In this document: piece by piece, positions 14,382 through 22,364 of the stretch
Position numbering within the stretch: the stretch's first letter is position 1
Layout: the number at the start of each line of letters is the position of its first letter
DNA from: an uncultured Oscillospiraceae bacterium
GTDB taxonomy: Bacteria; Bacillota; Clostridia; Oscillospirales; Acutalibacteraceae
Length of the DNA: 33,548 nt
NCBI GenBank assembly: GCA_900540305.1
Contig: UQFL01000017.1
Span: forward strand, 1-33,548
Direction: 5' to 3'
The notes under the pieces: model-generated
What the model was told of the DNA's origin: nothing
The model's input: only the letters and a program-made list of their open reading frames with translations
Databases searched by the model: none
Translations under genes and position numbers: made by a program

Positions 14382-15251
14382 TCAGCACCATATTGCCATA
14401 ATGAGAGTGCCGAGAAGCATAACGGTCAAACCAAAAACTGCCTTTTTACTGATTTTTTCTTTCAAAAACAGGAATGAGAATATCACTGTTACAAGAACAC
14501 TCATTTTGTCAATAGGTACAACTACGCTGACTACGCCGTTTTGAATTGCGTAATAGTAGCAAAGCCAGGATGCACCCGTTGCGATTCCCGATAAAACTAT
14601 GAAAACCAATTCCCGTTTATCAAGACTTTTGAATTGAGGTTGTTTCCCCTTAATAAAGACTATGAACCACGCCATAATAAGAACTACTACAGTGCGAATA
14701 GCTGTGCCGAGATTTGATTCTACGCCTGTGATTCCTATTTTTGCGAGTATTGATGTAAGAGCGGCAAATACAGCTGAGCACACGGCATAAACTATCCATT
14801 TTCTGTTTCCTTTTTGCTCGGCTTGCGTGCTTTTTTTCTCTATCATAAGATAAGTGCCAATGCCAATAAGAGCGGTTCCGATTAATTTTAAAACAAGATG
14901 GTCTGTTTCGGAAAAACAAATAATGGCAATTAAAACGGATAATATTGTGCTTGATTTATCAATAGGAGCAACCTTGTTTACATCGCCCAAAGACAGAGCC
15001 TTAAAATAGCACAGCCAGGAAGCACCCGTTGCAAGTCCCGAAAGAACTAAAAACAAAAGGGATTTAGGCTCTATTTGGTATATTGTATTTTGAGAACCTA
15101 CAATGAATACCATAACCCATGAAAATATAAGAACAACAACCGTGCGCAAAGCAGTTGCAAAATCTGAGTCGGTTTTATGTATGCCGCATTTTGCAAGTAT
15201 TGCAGTTACTCCTGCAAAAAATGCGGAAAGTACAGCCATTGCAATCCACAT
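14382..15251 (-). CDS. EamA-family (DMT) transporter
   Basis: A 289-aa membrane protein with about ten transmembrane helices built from two EamA repeats. The duplication is plain: ATGASWLCYFKALSLGDVN...VAPIDKSS in the first half and ATGASWLCYYYAIQNGVVS...VVPIDKMS in the second. The family exports or imports small metabolites such as amino acids and nucleotides; the substrate cannot be told. The start was set at 15251, with AGGAGGG six bases upstream; the longer reading adds 14 polar residues that overlap the ribosome site and promoter region. It is monocistronic, with its own promoter and terminator, convergent with the PqqD-like gene. Confidence 0.92.
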   Translation of the reverse strand: MWIAMAVLSAFFAGVTAILAKCGIHKTDSDFATALRTVVVLIFSWVMVFIVGSQNTIYQIEPKSLLFLVLSGLATGASWLCYFKALSLGDVNKVAPIDKSSTILSVLIAIICFSETDHLVLKLIGTALIGIGTYLMIEKKSTQAEQKGNRKWIVYAVCSAVFAALTSILAKIGITGVESNLGTAIRTVVVLIMAWFIVFIKGKQPQFKSLDKRELVFIVLSGIATGASWLCYYYAIQNGVVSVVVPIDKMSVLVTVIFSFLFLKEKISKKAVFGLTVMLLGTLIMAIWC

Positions 15252-15281
15252 TGCTATCCCTCCTGAGGTTTTCTGCCTTTT

Positions 15282-15309
15282 ATTATAGCACAATTATTGA
15301 TTGTGACAA
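15282..15309 (-). promoter_or_regulatory. EamA gene promoter with internal inverted repeat
   Basis: On the minus strand TTGTCA (15304-15309), a 16-bp spacer, then TATAAT (15282-15287) with extended TGC. An inverted repeat, CACAAT (15289-15294) and ATTGTG (15300-15305), fills the spacer and could be a repressor site. Confidence 0.65.
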
Positions 15310-15416
15310 TTTATTATTGCAAGTAGAATTAGTTTGTTTGATATGTTATTATTAAATATGAAAGACTGCATATAAAGCAATTTTGCAGATACAAAAAAGG
15401 ACGAAAATTAATATTT

Positions 15417-16100
15417 ATGAGCATTATTTACTGGGATTTTGACGGCACGCTGGTATGGTCTGAGCATTTGTGGAGTTCAAGCGTTTTCAGAGCGCTTAAT
15501 GAAACGGATGATGAAAACGGCGTAATATTTACTGACATAAGAAAATGTATGGCAACGGGGTTTACTTGGCATACTCCAGATAATGATTATACCTCCTTTA
15601 AAAATGAGCGCTGGTGGGACTTTATGAATGAACATATTTACAGGTCTTATCTGTCAATCGGAATAGATGAAAAAACCGCTCATACTGCTACGCAAAAGGT
15701 CAGGGGAATTATAAAAAAGAGAGAAAATTATAATCTCTTTCCCGATACTGTGAGCACCCTGCGAGAAATGAAAAGCAGGGGACACAAAAATATTATTCTT
15801 TCAAACAATTTTCCCGATTTATACGAGGTTATTGAAAAAATCGGCTTAGAAAAATATTTTGACGGCTTTGTTATTTCAGCCGTTGAGGGGTACGACAAAC
15901 CTCGCAAAGAACTTTTTGATATTGCAAAATCGTATAATAAAAATAATGAGCCTATGTATATGGTGGGGGACAGTATATATGCGGATATAATCGGCGGCAG
16001 AAAAGCAGGAATGACTACTATTTATGTGCATAAAGGCTTTTGTGAGGAAGCAGATTATTGCTTTGAGAATTTGAAAGATATAGCTGATTTGGTAGATTAG
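15417..16100 (+). CDS. HAD-family phosphatase
   Basis: A 227-aa haloacid-dehalogenase-fold hydrolase. Motif I is DFDGTL with nucleophile Asp7 and acid Asp9, motif II is ILSNN (Ser129), Lys161 lies in YDKPRKELF, and motif III is GDSIYAD (184-190). A helical cap (about 15-105) fits the subclass IA phosphoglycolate-phosphatase/beta-phosphoglucomutase group. The cap is rich in Trp (WWDFM). The substrate is unknown. AAGGACG lies 15 bases before the ATG. It is the first of four plus-strand genes with gaps of 3-26 bases, so probably one operon. Only an extended -10 (15345-15352) is visible upstream, with no good -35. Confidence 0.9.
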   Translation: MSIIYWDFDGTLVWSEHLWSSSVFRALNETDDENGVIFTDIRKCMATGFTWHTPDNDYTSFKNERWWDFMNEHIYRSYLSIGIDEKTAHTATQKVRGIIKKRENYNLFPDTVSTLREMKSRGHKNIILSNNFPDLYEVIEKIGLEKYFDGFVISAVEGYDKPRKELFDIAKSYNKNNEPMYMVGDSIYADIIGGRKAGMTTIYVHKGFCEEADYCFENLKDIADLVD

Positions 16101-16126
16101 GATTATTAATGTTAGGAGTGATAACA

Positions 16127-16897
16127 GTGGCTGATTGGGACTCAATTCAGTATCTGAAATTTAAAACGCAAAGAACGCAACCATCGATAGATTTAGTTAA
16201 GAGGATAGATTTAAGCAATCCTAAAAAAGTAATTGACATAGGTTGCGGACCTGGTAACAGTACAAATGTGCTGTATGAGAGATTTCAAAATGCCGATATT
16301 TTAGGCGTAGATTATTCCAAAAATATGCTTGAAAAGGCAAAAGCAAATTATCCTAAATTGCATTTTGCAGAATTTGATGCGCGAAATGATGTTTGGGATT
16401 TAGATAATGATTATGATATAGTTTTTTCAAATGCGTGTATACAGTGGATACCAAATCATAAAGAATTATTGCCTAAGATGATGTCTTTGTTAAGAACAGG
16501 AGGGGTTTTGGCGGTTCAGATTCCCGTCCAGTTTAACGAGCCGATTCATAAAATTATTAACGAAGTTTCATCAAGAAATTGCTGGAAAGAAAAATTTAAC
16601 TTCAAAAGAATTTTTAATATACTTGATGACTGTGAATATTATGATATTTTGTCAGAAGTATCAAGTGACTTTGAGATGTGGCAAACTACATATTACCACA
16701 AAATGAATAGTCACCAAGAAATTATTGAATGGTATAAAAGCACAGGTTTAAAACCTTATCTAGACAGTCTTGAAGGTCAGGATAAAGAAGAATTTTTAAA
16801 TGATGTTTATAATGAAATAGTAAAACATTATAAAATACAGAAAAACGGAGAAATAATTTTTAAATTTCCAAGACTGTTTTTTGTAGCAAAAAAATAA
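16127..16897 (+). CDS. SAM-dependent methyltransferase, trans-aconitate type
   Basis: A 256-aa class I methyltransferase. Motif I is IDIGCGPGNS (36-44), with GVDYSKNML as motif II and DIVFSNACIQWIPNH and GGVLAVQIPVQFNEP following. ADWDSIQYLKF at the start, IQWIPNH, and the C-terminal EIIEWYKSTGLKPYL...FKFPRLFFVAKK match trans-aconitate 2-methyltransferase (Tam). Tam methylates trans-aconitate, an inhibitor of aconitase, using SAM. I chose the GTG at 16127 because TAGGAG lies eight bases upstream and the protein then begins like E. coli Tam. An ATG at 16109 would add six residues (262 aa) with a weaker site. It is second in a four-gene unit. Confidence 0.85.
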   Translation: MADWDSIQYLKFKTQRTQPSIDLVKRIDLSNPKKVIDIGCGPGNSTNVLYERFQNADILGVDYSKNMLEKAKANYPKLHFAEFDARNDVWDLDNDYDIVFSNACIQWIPNHKELLPKMMSLLRTGGVLAVQIPVQFNEPIHKIINEVSSRNCWKEKFNFKRIFNILDDCEYYDILSEVSSDFEMWQTTYYHKMNSHQEIIEWYKSTGLKPYLDSLEGQDKEEFLNDVYNEIVKHYKIQKNGEIIFKFPRLFFVAKK

Positions 16898-16914
16898 TAA
16901 TTGAGTGTTTTAAT

Positions 16915-17787
16915 ATGAGTAAACTTAAAATTGCGGTCATACAGTCTAAAAGTATTTGTAGTGATTTAGACGATGCGCTTGAAATCGGATTGGAAAAATG
17001 CAAAAAAGCAAAGGGAATGGGCACGGATATAATTGTGTTTCCAGAAATGTGGAGCATTGGTTATATGCCTCCGTTTGAAAACGCTTTTGACTTTCCTGAA
17101 AAACAGGGGCATGAAGAGGATATAAAGTATTGGTATTCTTTGGCGATTGACGAAAACTCTGAATTTATCAAGTCGTTTTGCAAGTGTGCAAAAGAACTGG
17201 AAACGACGATATTAATTACTTATCTGAAAAAGGGAGAGGCAAAGCCGTATAATTCATCAGCACTTATTGATATAAACGGCGAAATAGTGCAGAATTATTC
17301 AAAAGTGCACACCTGTGATTTCTCTATGGAGCAGTTATGCCAATCGGGCAAACATTTTTATGTAAGCGATTTGCATACTTCAAAAGGAATAATTAAAACA
17401 GGCGTTATGATTTGCTTTGACAGGGAATTTCCCGAAAGTGCAAGAACTCTTGCTTCAAAAGGCGCGGAACTTATACTCGTACCGAATTGCTGCCCTATGG
17501 ATGATAACAGAAAATCACAGCTTAAAGCCCGGGCGTTTGAAAATATGACGGCAATAGCTATGGCTAATTATGCTGGCAGCGGTATGGGTGGTTCAATGGT
17601 TTTTGACGGTATGGCTTACTATGAAAACGGCGGATACAGAGATATGCTTTTGCTTGAACTTGATGAGTCTGAGCAAATAGGAATTGCAGAAATAGACATT
17701 GACTCTCTGCGCCGTTACCGTGAAAGAGAAGTATGGGGACTTAAATACACAAAACCTTATGCGTATGATAATAACAGGGAGTTTTGA
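16915..17787 (+). CDS. Carbon-nitrogen hydrolase (nitrilase superfamily)
   Basis: A 290-aa hydrolase with the full catalytic set: Glu44 in VFPEMW, Lys130 in YSKVHTCDF and Cys167 in MICFDREFPESAR. Members cleave amides, carbamoyl groups or nitriles; the KVH and CFDREFPE context is closest to amidase/N-carbamoyl-putrescine-type branches, but the substrate is not determinable. It is cytoplasmic with no signal peptide. It lies 17 bases after the methyltransferase gene and three before the next gene, with a weak GAGTG upstream of the ATG. Length is normal and nothing is missing. Confidence 0.92.
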   Translation: MSKLKIAVIQSKSICSDLDDALEIGLEKCKKAKGMGTDIIVFPEMWSIGYMPPFENAFDFPEKQGHEEDIKYWYSLAIDENSEFIKSFCKCAKELETTILITYLKKGEAKPYNSSALIDINGEIVQNYSKVHTCDFSMEQLCQSGKHFYVSDLHTSKGIIKTGVMICFDREFPESARTLASKGAELILVPNCCPMDDNRKSQLKARAFENMTAIAMANYAGSGMGGSMVFDGMAYYENGGYRDMLLLELDESEQIGIAEIDIDSLRRYREREVWGLKYTKPYAYDNNREF

Positions 17788-17790
17788 ATA

Positions 17791-18432
17791 ATGGCTTCAT
17801 GGGCGATTCATTTCAGAATAGCAGATTTTTTAATCAGCAAAATTAATGTTGATAAAAAGTATTTTATTATAGGGAATATTGCGCCTGACTGCGGTATAAG
17901 AACACAAGACGGATATTATCCCTCAAGCGAAGTTACTCACAGAACTCATTGCGGAAATTATAAAGGCAATTGCGACTATAAATCTATATATGATGAGTTT
18001 ATAAAAGACGAAAGTGACTTCAAAGCAAAATCTTTTTGGGTTGGCTACTATGTTCATTTACTCACAGATTGCTTATGGGTTAATAATGTGAGTGAAAAAA
18101 TCGTAGATGATTTTAAATCCGTTAAAAGAGGAAGCGCAGAGTTTATACAGATAACCTCTGAGTGGCATAATCTTGATTTTGAATATTTTGATAAAAACAA
18201 ATCCGCTTCGTTTGAATTGTTCAAAACATATTCTGATTTTAATGAGAACTATGCAGAATTTTATAAAGACAATGAAATTTCAAAACAAATGAAAAATATT
18301 GTGTCTTACTATAGTATTAACAAACCTGTTAAAATGGATTATGTTTATACAAAGCCTAAAACTGTTGAAAGTTTTGTCAAAGACTCCGCAAAATTGATTT
18401 TTGAGAATCTAAAGGAGTTAGATTTAATTTAA
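17791..18432 (+). CDS. Zinc-dependent phospholipase C fold protein
   Basis: A 213-aa protein of the zinc-dependent phospholipase C/S1-P1 nuclease-like group (Zn_dep_PLPC). Expected metal-ligand positions are visible: Trp4 and His7 in SWAIHFRIA, Asp33 in GNIAPDCG, His50 in VTHRTH, and His89 and Asp93 in YYVHLLTD. Unlike secreted phospholipases it has no signal peptide, so an intracellular hydrolase with another substrate is likely. GGGAG lies in the end of the preceding gene, and the gap is three bases, so translation is probably coupled. It is the last gene of the unit, followed by a strong terminator. Confidence 0.88.
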   Translation: MASWAIHFRIADFLISKINVDKKYFIIGNIAPDCGIRTQDGYYPSSEVTHRTHCGNYKGNCDYKSIYDEFIKDESDFKAKSFWVGYYVHLLTDCLWVNNVSEKIVDDFKSVKRGSAEFIQITSEWHNLDFEYFDKNKSASFELFKTYSDFNENYAEFYKDNEISKQMKNIVSYYSINKPVKMDYVYTKPKTVESFVKDSAKLIFENLKELDLI

Positions 18433-18445
18433 TACGCAGTAAAAT

Positions 18446-18485
18446 AACGCAGGCGTACTGAATACCAAGTGCGCCTGCGTTTTTG
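18446..18485. terminator. Bidirectional terminator
   Basis: A 13-bp stem (18447-18459 with 18468-18480, one G-U pair) and an 8-base loop are followed by a T run. It serves the four-gene plus unit and the convergent PI-PLC-like gene. Confidence 0.9.
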
Positions 18486-18488
18486 CAT

Positions 18489-19373
18489 TTATTCAAAGTT
18501 TAAGTTAATAATTTTCATCATAAGTTCGGGGGTTGGAAAGTCAAAATATACTGTGCCGTAATAGTTTTTCGAGTTGAACGGATATTTCATTACAAGTGGA
18601 TTTAAATATTGAGAATTTCTTTTAGGACCTTTGAAACCACCCGCCGTTGAGGTATAGTTGATTATATAAGTGCCGTCAAAAGGTGTAGCCTTGTCAAGAA
18701 ACGGTTTGAGACACTCGCTCCATCTTTCTTCAGGTTTGTATTTAAATCTGTCCTGAATAATGAATACGGCATTGTGGTCTCCCTTTGTTTCAAGGGTGAG
18801 AGGTTCTGGCACAGCGGTATCTTGCTCAACCCAGCGTGAAAAATCAAGTCCCGTGTTTTTGCTTGTGTATTCGGGTCTGTTTTCCATTTTACAGCGGCGT
18901 ATTAGATATATTTTTCCTCTGACCTCGCCGAGAGCGGGGACTCTGTTTTCAAGAAACCATTTATTTTCGTTTCCTTTTAAATATGTATTGAAGAGATTGT
19001 TAAAACACTTTTCGTTTTCCTTATTGCTGTCATTTTTGAATTGGAAAATTATTGTTTCTGTGGGATTTTGCTTTAAAAAAGAATAGCACTGTAAAAGCAC
19101 ATCCTCAAGATCCATCTGTCTGCCTAATTTATTAGGCGTGTTGAATGCTTTTGCAATTCCGTGCACCATTTTAAGACGCTCTCCCTTGCTTGCCACTCTT
19201 ATATCAAGCGCCCTTACACCGATTTCAAGCTGTTCGGAAATAGTTAAATCCTGTGTTTTTGAAATATGAGAAAGCTGTACATATTTCGTCACGCAGTCGT
19301 GAGTGCCGGGAATGTTGATTGCAAACAGGTCTTTTGCCGAGTCTATATCTTTCATCCAGTTGTTAAGTTTCAT
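18489..19373 (-). CDS. Phosphatidylinositol-specific phospholipase C-like protein
   Basis: A 294-aa protein of the bacterial PI-PLC X-domain family. Catalytic His25 (IPGTHDC) and His71 (LKMVHGI) are present, with EQLEIGVRALDIRV, PTETIIFQFKNDS and RGKIYLIRR between and after them as in the Bacillus/Listeria enzymes. They cleave phosphatidylinositol or GPI anchors to cyclic inositol phosphate. There is no signal peptide, unlike secreted relatives, so export by another route or an intracellular role must be assumed. The start is ATG 19373, with GAGGGG eight bases upstream; the longer reading begins with GTG inside that site. It is monocistronic and divergent from the PHP pair. Confidence 0.9.
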   Translation of the reverse strand: MKLNNWMKDIDSAKDLFAINIPGTHDCVTKYVQLSHISKTQDLTISEQLEIGVRALDIRVASKGERLKMVHGIAKAFNTPNKLGRQMDLEDVLLQCYSFLKQNPTETIIFQFKNDSNKENEKCFNNLFNTYLKGNENKWFLENRVPALGEVRGKIYLIRRCKMENRPEYTSKNTGLDFSRWVEQDTAVPEPLTLETKGDHNAVFIIQDRFKYKPEERWSECLKPFLDKATPFDGTYIINYTSTAGGFKGPKRNSQYLNPLVMKYPFNSKNYYGTVYFDFPTPELMMKIINLNFE

Positions 19374-19393
19374 AATATTCACCCCTCAAACGC

Positions 19394-19422
19394 ATTATAG
19401 CATTAATATGTTAATTCTTCAA
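19394..19422 (-). promoter_or_regulatory. PI-PLC gene promoter
   Basis: On the minus strand TTGAAG (19417-19422), a 17-bp spacer, then TATAAT (19394-19399). Confidence 0.8.
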
Positions 19423-19425
19423 TCG

Positions 19426-19454
19426 TTGCAATCTATTTGTTTTTTTAGTATAAT
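19426..19454 (+). promoter_or_regulatory. Promoter of the PHP hydrolase pair
   Basis: TTGCAA (19426-19431), a 17-bp spacer, then TATAAT (19449-19454). Its -35 lies three bases from the -35 of the divergent PI-PLC promoter. Confidence 0.85.
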
Positions 19455-19475
19455 AGAAAGTGCGGAGGGAATAAA

Positions 19476-19916
19476 ATGATTATTTTTGAGAAAAAAGGGA
19501 AGGTAACTCCCGATGACGACAAAACAAATATTGCGTTTGATTTTGAAGTGCCTGAGGGAACTAAAAAGCTCGTTATAGAATATGCATATTCTCCAAAGGA
19601 GCTTGAGGACCGTCAGAAATCGCTTGAGCTTATCAGGCGAGAGCTTGAAAATTATCTCGGCAATAACAATGAAAAGGCGGAGGATTATCTGCCCGTTAAA
19701 AACCTTATCACCCTTTCGCTTGACGAAAACGGTAAATACAGAGGCGCGGCTCACAGACAGCCAAACAGCCAGAAAATAGAAATTTCAGCCGAAAACTGTA
19801 CTCCGGGATTTACAAAAGGCGCCCCCGAAAGCGGAAAATGGCGTATAGTATTAAATGTGCATTGCTGTGTTTGCGATGTTGATTATGAAATTAAAATCAG
19901 TTCGGAGGTGCAGTGA
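19476..19916 (+). CDS. Beta-rich partner protein of the PHP hydrolase
   Basis: A 146-aa protein I do not recognise as a named family. It is rich in predicted beta strands (IAFDFEVPEGTKKLVIEYAY, then GKWRIVLNVHCCVCDVDYEIKI at the end) around a charged helical stretch (45-70), without signal peptide or membrane segment. The opening and closing strands resemble the beta-sandwich domain that precedes the PHP domain in CehA/McbA-type metallohydrolases. It may therefore be that domain as a separate subunit. GCGGAGGGA precedes the ATG. Its stop shares a base with the start of the PHP gene (TGATG), so the two are translationally coupled. Confidence 0.75.
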   Translation: MIIFEKKGKVTPDDDKTNIAFDFEVPEGTKKLVIEYAYSPKELEDRQKSLELIRRELENYLGNNNEKAEDYLPVKNLITLSLDENGKYRGAAHRQPNSQKIEISAENCTPGFTKGAPESGKWRIVLNVHCCVCDVDYEIKISSEVQ

Positions 19917-20872
19917 TGAGTTATTTGCCAACAGAATTACATTGTCATACAGTTCATTCGGACGGCGGCTTTGAGCCTAAGCAGCTGCAGCAGGCGGCAG
20001 CGGAGGACCATCTTTCTCTTATCGCTGTTACAGACCATAACACTTTCAGTGCTCTTGAGGAGATTGACGAGAGTATATGCCCCGTTGTGCACGGAATTGA
20101 GTGGACAACATATTTCGGCCATATGCTTGTTCTCGGCGCAAATTCATTTGTTGACTGGAGAGACGCAACGCCGCAAAATATAGATGAGAAAATAAAAGAG
20201 GTAAAAGCGGCAGGCGGTATTGTCGGAATGGCTCATCCGTATCAGCTTGGCTCTCCTATGTGTACGGGCGGTAGATGGCAGTTCAATGTAAGGAATTACA
20301 GAAATATTGATTATATCGAGATTTGGCACGACGCTTTTTCTCCCGAAAATTATGAAAATGACAGGGCGCTCAATTTGTGGACATCACTTCTTGATGAGGG
20401 TTATCATATTGCCGCTACATACGGCAGAGACTGGCACAGACCGTCCGACCCTAACAAGCATTACGGTTGTACATATCTTCATTTTGACAACGGACTTGCA
20501 ACGCCGCAGGGCGCAGTAAAGGCAATAAGGCTCGGAAAGACGGTTGTTTCAACAGGCGCAAAATTCATTTTCAGAGTTCACAGAATGGGCAAGACCTACG
20601 GCCTTGGCTCAACTATTCCGAAAGGTACTGTAACTTTCAGCTTCTTTACAGATTTACATTCAAGAGAAAAAGATGCAGGCAAGGAAAATGTTGAGTATAA
20701 AACAATAAAGATTGTGTCAAACGGCGGTAAAACCGTGCTTGAAACAAGATGCGACACACGCCACGAAAGACTTAAAATCGAGCGCGGCAGGTGGTACAGA
20801 GCAGAACTTTGGGGAAATGTAGACGGCGTTAACAAGATTTTAGCCGTAACAAGCCCTGTTTACTGCGAATAA
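19916..20872 (+). CDS. PHP-domain metallohydrolase (CehA/McbA type)
   Basis: A 318-aa PHP-superfamily phosphoesterase-like protein. Metal-site motifs are clear: His9 and His11 in ELHCHTVHSDG with Asp16, Asp40-His41 in AVTDHN, Glu62 in GIEWT, His107 in MAHPY, and Asp172/His174 in YGRDWHRP. After about residue 235 a beta-rich C-terminal domain follows (YGLGSTIPKGTVTFSF to RWYRAELWGNVDG). The family hydrolyses esters, phosphoesters or carbamates; the substrate is unknown. The ATG at 19916 has GGAGG seven bases upstream; the GTG at 19913 is less likely. It is cytoplasmic and second of a two-gene operon. Confidence 0.9.
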   Translation: MSYLPTELHCHTVHSDGGFEPKQLQQAAAEDHLSLIAVTDHNTFSALEEIDESICPVVHGIEWTTYFGHMLVLGANSFVDWRDATPQNIDEKIKEVKAAGGIVGMAHPYQLGSPMCTGGRWQFNVRNYRNIDYIEIWHDAFSPENYENDRALNLWTSLLDEGYHIAATYGRDWHRPSDPNKHYGCTYLHFDNGLATPQGAVKAIRLGKTVVSTGAKFIFRVHRMGKTYGLGSTIPKGTVTFSFFTDLHSREKDAGKENVEYKTIKIVSNGGKTVLETRCDTRHERLKIERGRWYRAELWGNVDGVNKILAVTSPVYCE

Positions 20873-20883
20873 ATATAAATAAG

Positions 20884-20919
20884 AAAAGAGCTTTTGCTGT
20901 TTCAGCAAAAGCTCTTTTT
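20884..20919. terminator. Bidirectional terminator
   Basis: A perfect 16-bp stem (20884-20899 with 20903-20918) with a TTT loop, A-rich on the left and T-rich on the right, between the convergent PHP gene and the radical SAM gene. Confidence 0.93.
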
Positions 20920-20930
20920 GTCTGTAAAAT

Positions 20931-22352
20931 TTAGAAATCCTCGGGGTTGTAATTCTTTTTGCCCTCGGGAGTATCTCTGTAATACTGGGTAAAGGGTTTA
21001 AAACGCTCTTTTTCTTCCCAAATTTCCTTTGCTTTAGGCGCCCAGTTTTTCGCATAGGCGTCGCATTTTGAACAAAGGGCGTCTGCGCTTTCCTCGCAAA
21101 TTAAATTTGTCGATTTAGCGCCGCTTCGTGCAACCATTTTTCTCAATGCCTGCGGATTTTCAAGCATGGGGCAGGGGCGCAGCATATTTCTGTTGAACGG
21201 CTGGCCCTTGTAGTATTCCTTGAAAAGCGGTGAATTGAGACATTCAATGATTGATTTTTCCTTAATATTTGAATCGGAATAGTGAATGAATACGCACGGC
21301 TCAACATCGCCCTCGGAATTAACATGGAAATAGTTTCTTCCGCCTGCAATACATCCGCCTACGAATTCTGCGTCATTCTGAAAATCAACTGTGAATATCG
21401 GTTTGCCTGTTTTGAAGTCTCTTTTTGCTCTTATGGTTCTGTAAACATGCTCTCTCTGTTCGGGAGTTAAAAGAAGCTCAGTGTCAGCATTTGTGCCGAC
21501 GGGCATATAGTGGAAATACCACATATATCTTGCGCCTGCTTCTATCATCTTGTCGTAAAACTCGTCAGAAGTAACTGCTTCGTAGTTTTTGCTTGTGTAG
21601 CAAACAGATGTGCCGAAAAGACAGCCGTGCTTTTTGAGCAGAGCCATTGCGTCCATAGTTGCTTTATAAGCGCCGTCTCCTCTGCGGTCGTCATTTGTCT
21701 CTTCCGTTCCCTCTATCGAAAGCGCAAGACCAAAGTTTCCGCATCTGAGCAAATCTTTGCAGAAATCTTCGTCAACAAGCGTTCCGTTTGTAAAGGCAAG
21801 GAAAATACAGTCCTGATTTTCAAGAGCAAGCTGAATTATATCTTTTTTTCTGATAAGAGGCTCGCCGCCCGTGAACATAAAGAAATGAGTGCCGAGGGCT
21901 TTGCTCTCGCCGATTATTTTTCTCATTTCGTCAAGCGTAAGGCTTGATTTGTAGCCGTATTCCGCCGCCCAACAGCCCTTGCATTTAAGGTTGCAGGCAG
22001 AAGTGGGGTCAAGCAAAACTACCCACGGAATATTGCAGTGAAGCTCATCACGCTTTTTTCTGAGCGTTGATGTGCCGATAAGACCGAGGTCTATGCCGAA
22101 AGTCAAAACAGCACGGCGCAGAAAATCACGGTCAACCTCTTTCATTCCTCTGAAAAGGAATTCGTGCCAGACATTATTTTTATCTGAAATTATTTCAATC
22201 GGTTTTGTAAAAGTGCTTTCGGGATACATTTTTCCCGCAACTCTTTTGCCGATTTTTACAAGCTTCAGCATATTGCGCTCGGGGTCTTTATAAATATATT
22301 TGAAAACCGAGTTGCCTATTGCGTGAAGCGCTTTGCTTTTTAAGGATGGCAT
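20931..22352 (-). CDS. Radical SAM protein with SPASM-like C-terminus
   Basis: A 473-aa radical SAM enzyme. The cluster motif is CNLKCKGC (Cys120, Cys124, Cys127), with MFTGGEPLIRK (SAM-binding GGEP 162-165), FTNGTLVD and ALSIEGTEETNDDRRGDGAY as in the core barrel. After it, GGCIAGGRNYFHVNSEGDVEPCVF resembles SPASM/twitch domains that hold auxiliary clusters, and further Cys lie in RPCPM, LICEESADALCSKCDAY. An unusual 105-residue N-terminal extension precedes the barrel. The reaction is unknown. GAGGAGA precedes the ATG, 12 bases after argS, so it is co-transcribed with argS. Confidence 0.9.
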   Translation of the reverse strand: MPSLKSKALHAIGNSVFKYIYKDPERNMLKLVKIGKRVAGKMYPESTFTKPIEIISDKNNVWHEFLFRGMKEVDRDFLRRAVLTFGIDLGLIGTSTLRKKRDELHCNIPWVVLLDPTSACNLKCKGCWAAEYGYKSSLTLDEMRKIIGESKALGTHFFMFTGGEPLIRKKDIIQLALENQDCIFLAFTNGTLVDEDFCKDLLRCGNFGLALSIEGTEETNDDRRGDGAYKATMDAMALLKKHGCLFGTSVCYTSKNYEAVTSDEFYDKMIEAGARYMWYFHYMPVGTNADTELLLTPEQREHVYRTIRAKRDFKTGKPIFTVDFQNDAEFVGGCIAGGRNYFHVNSEGDVEPCVFIHYSDSNIKEKSIIECLNSPLFKEYYKGQPFNRNMLRPCPMLENPQALRKMVARSGAKSTNLICEESADALCSKCDAYAKNWAPKAKEIWEEKERFKPFTQYYRDTPEGKKNYNPEDF

Positions 22353-22364
22353 ATAAATTCTCCT

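Noticed and set aside
16109..16126. ATG at 16109 as methyltransferase start
   Set aside because: The GTG at 16127 has TAGGAG eight bases upstream and matches the N-terminus of Tam. The earlier ATG has a weaker site. The choice is not certain.
19476..20872. A single CehA gene broken by a frameshift
   Set aside because: The second gene has a good GGAGG site at proper distance and a regular TGATG junction, and both reading frames are intact. Coupled separate genes explain it better.
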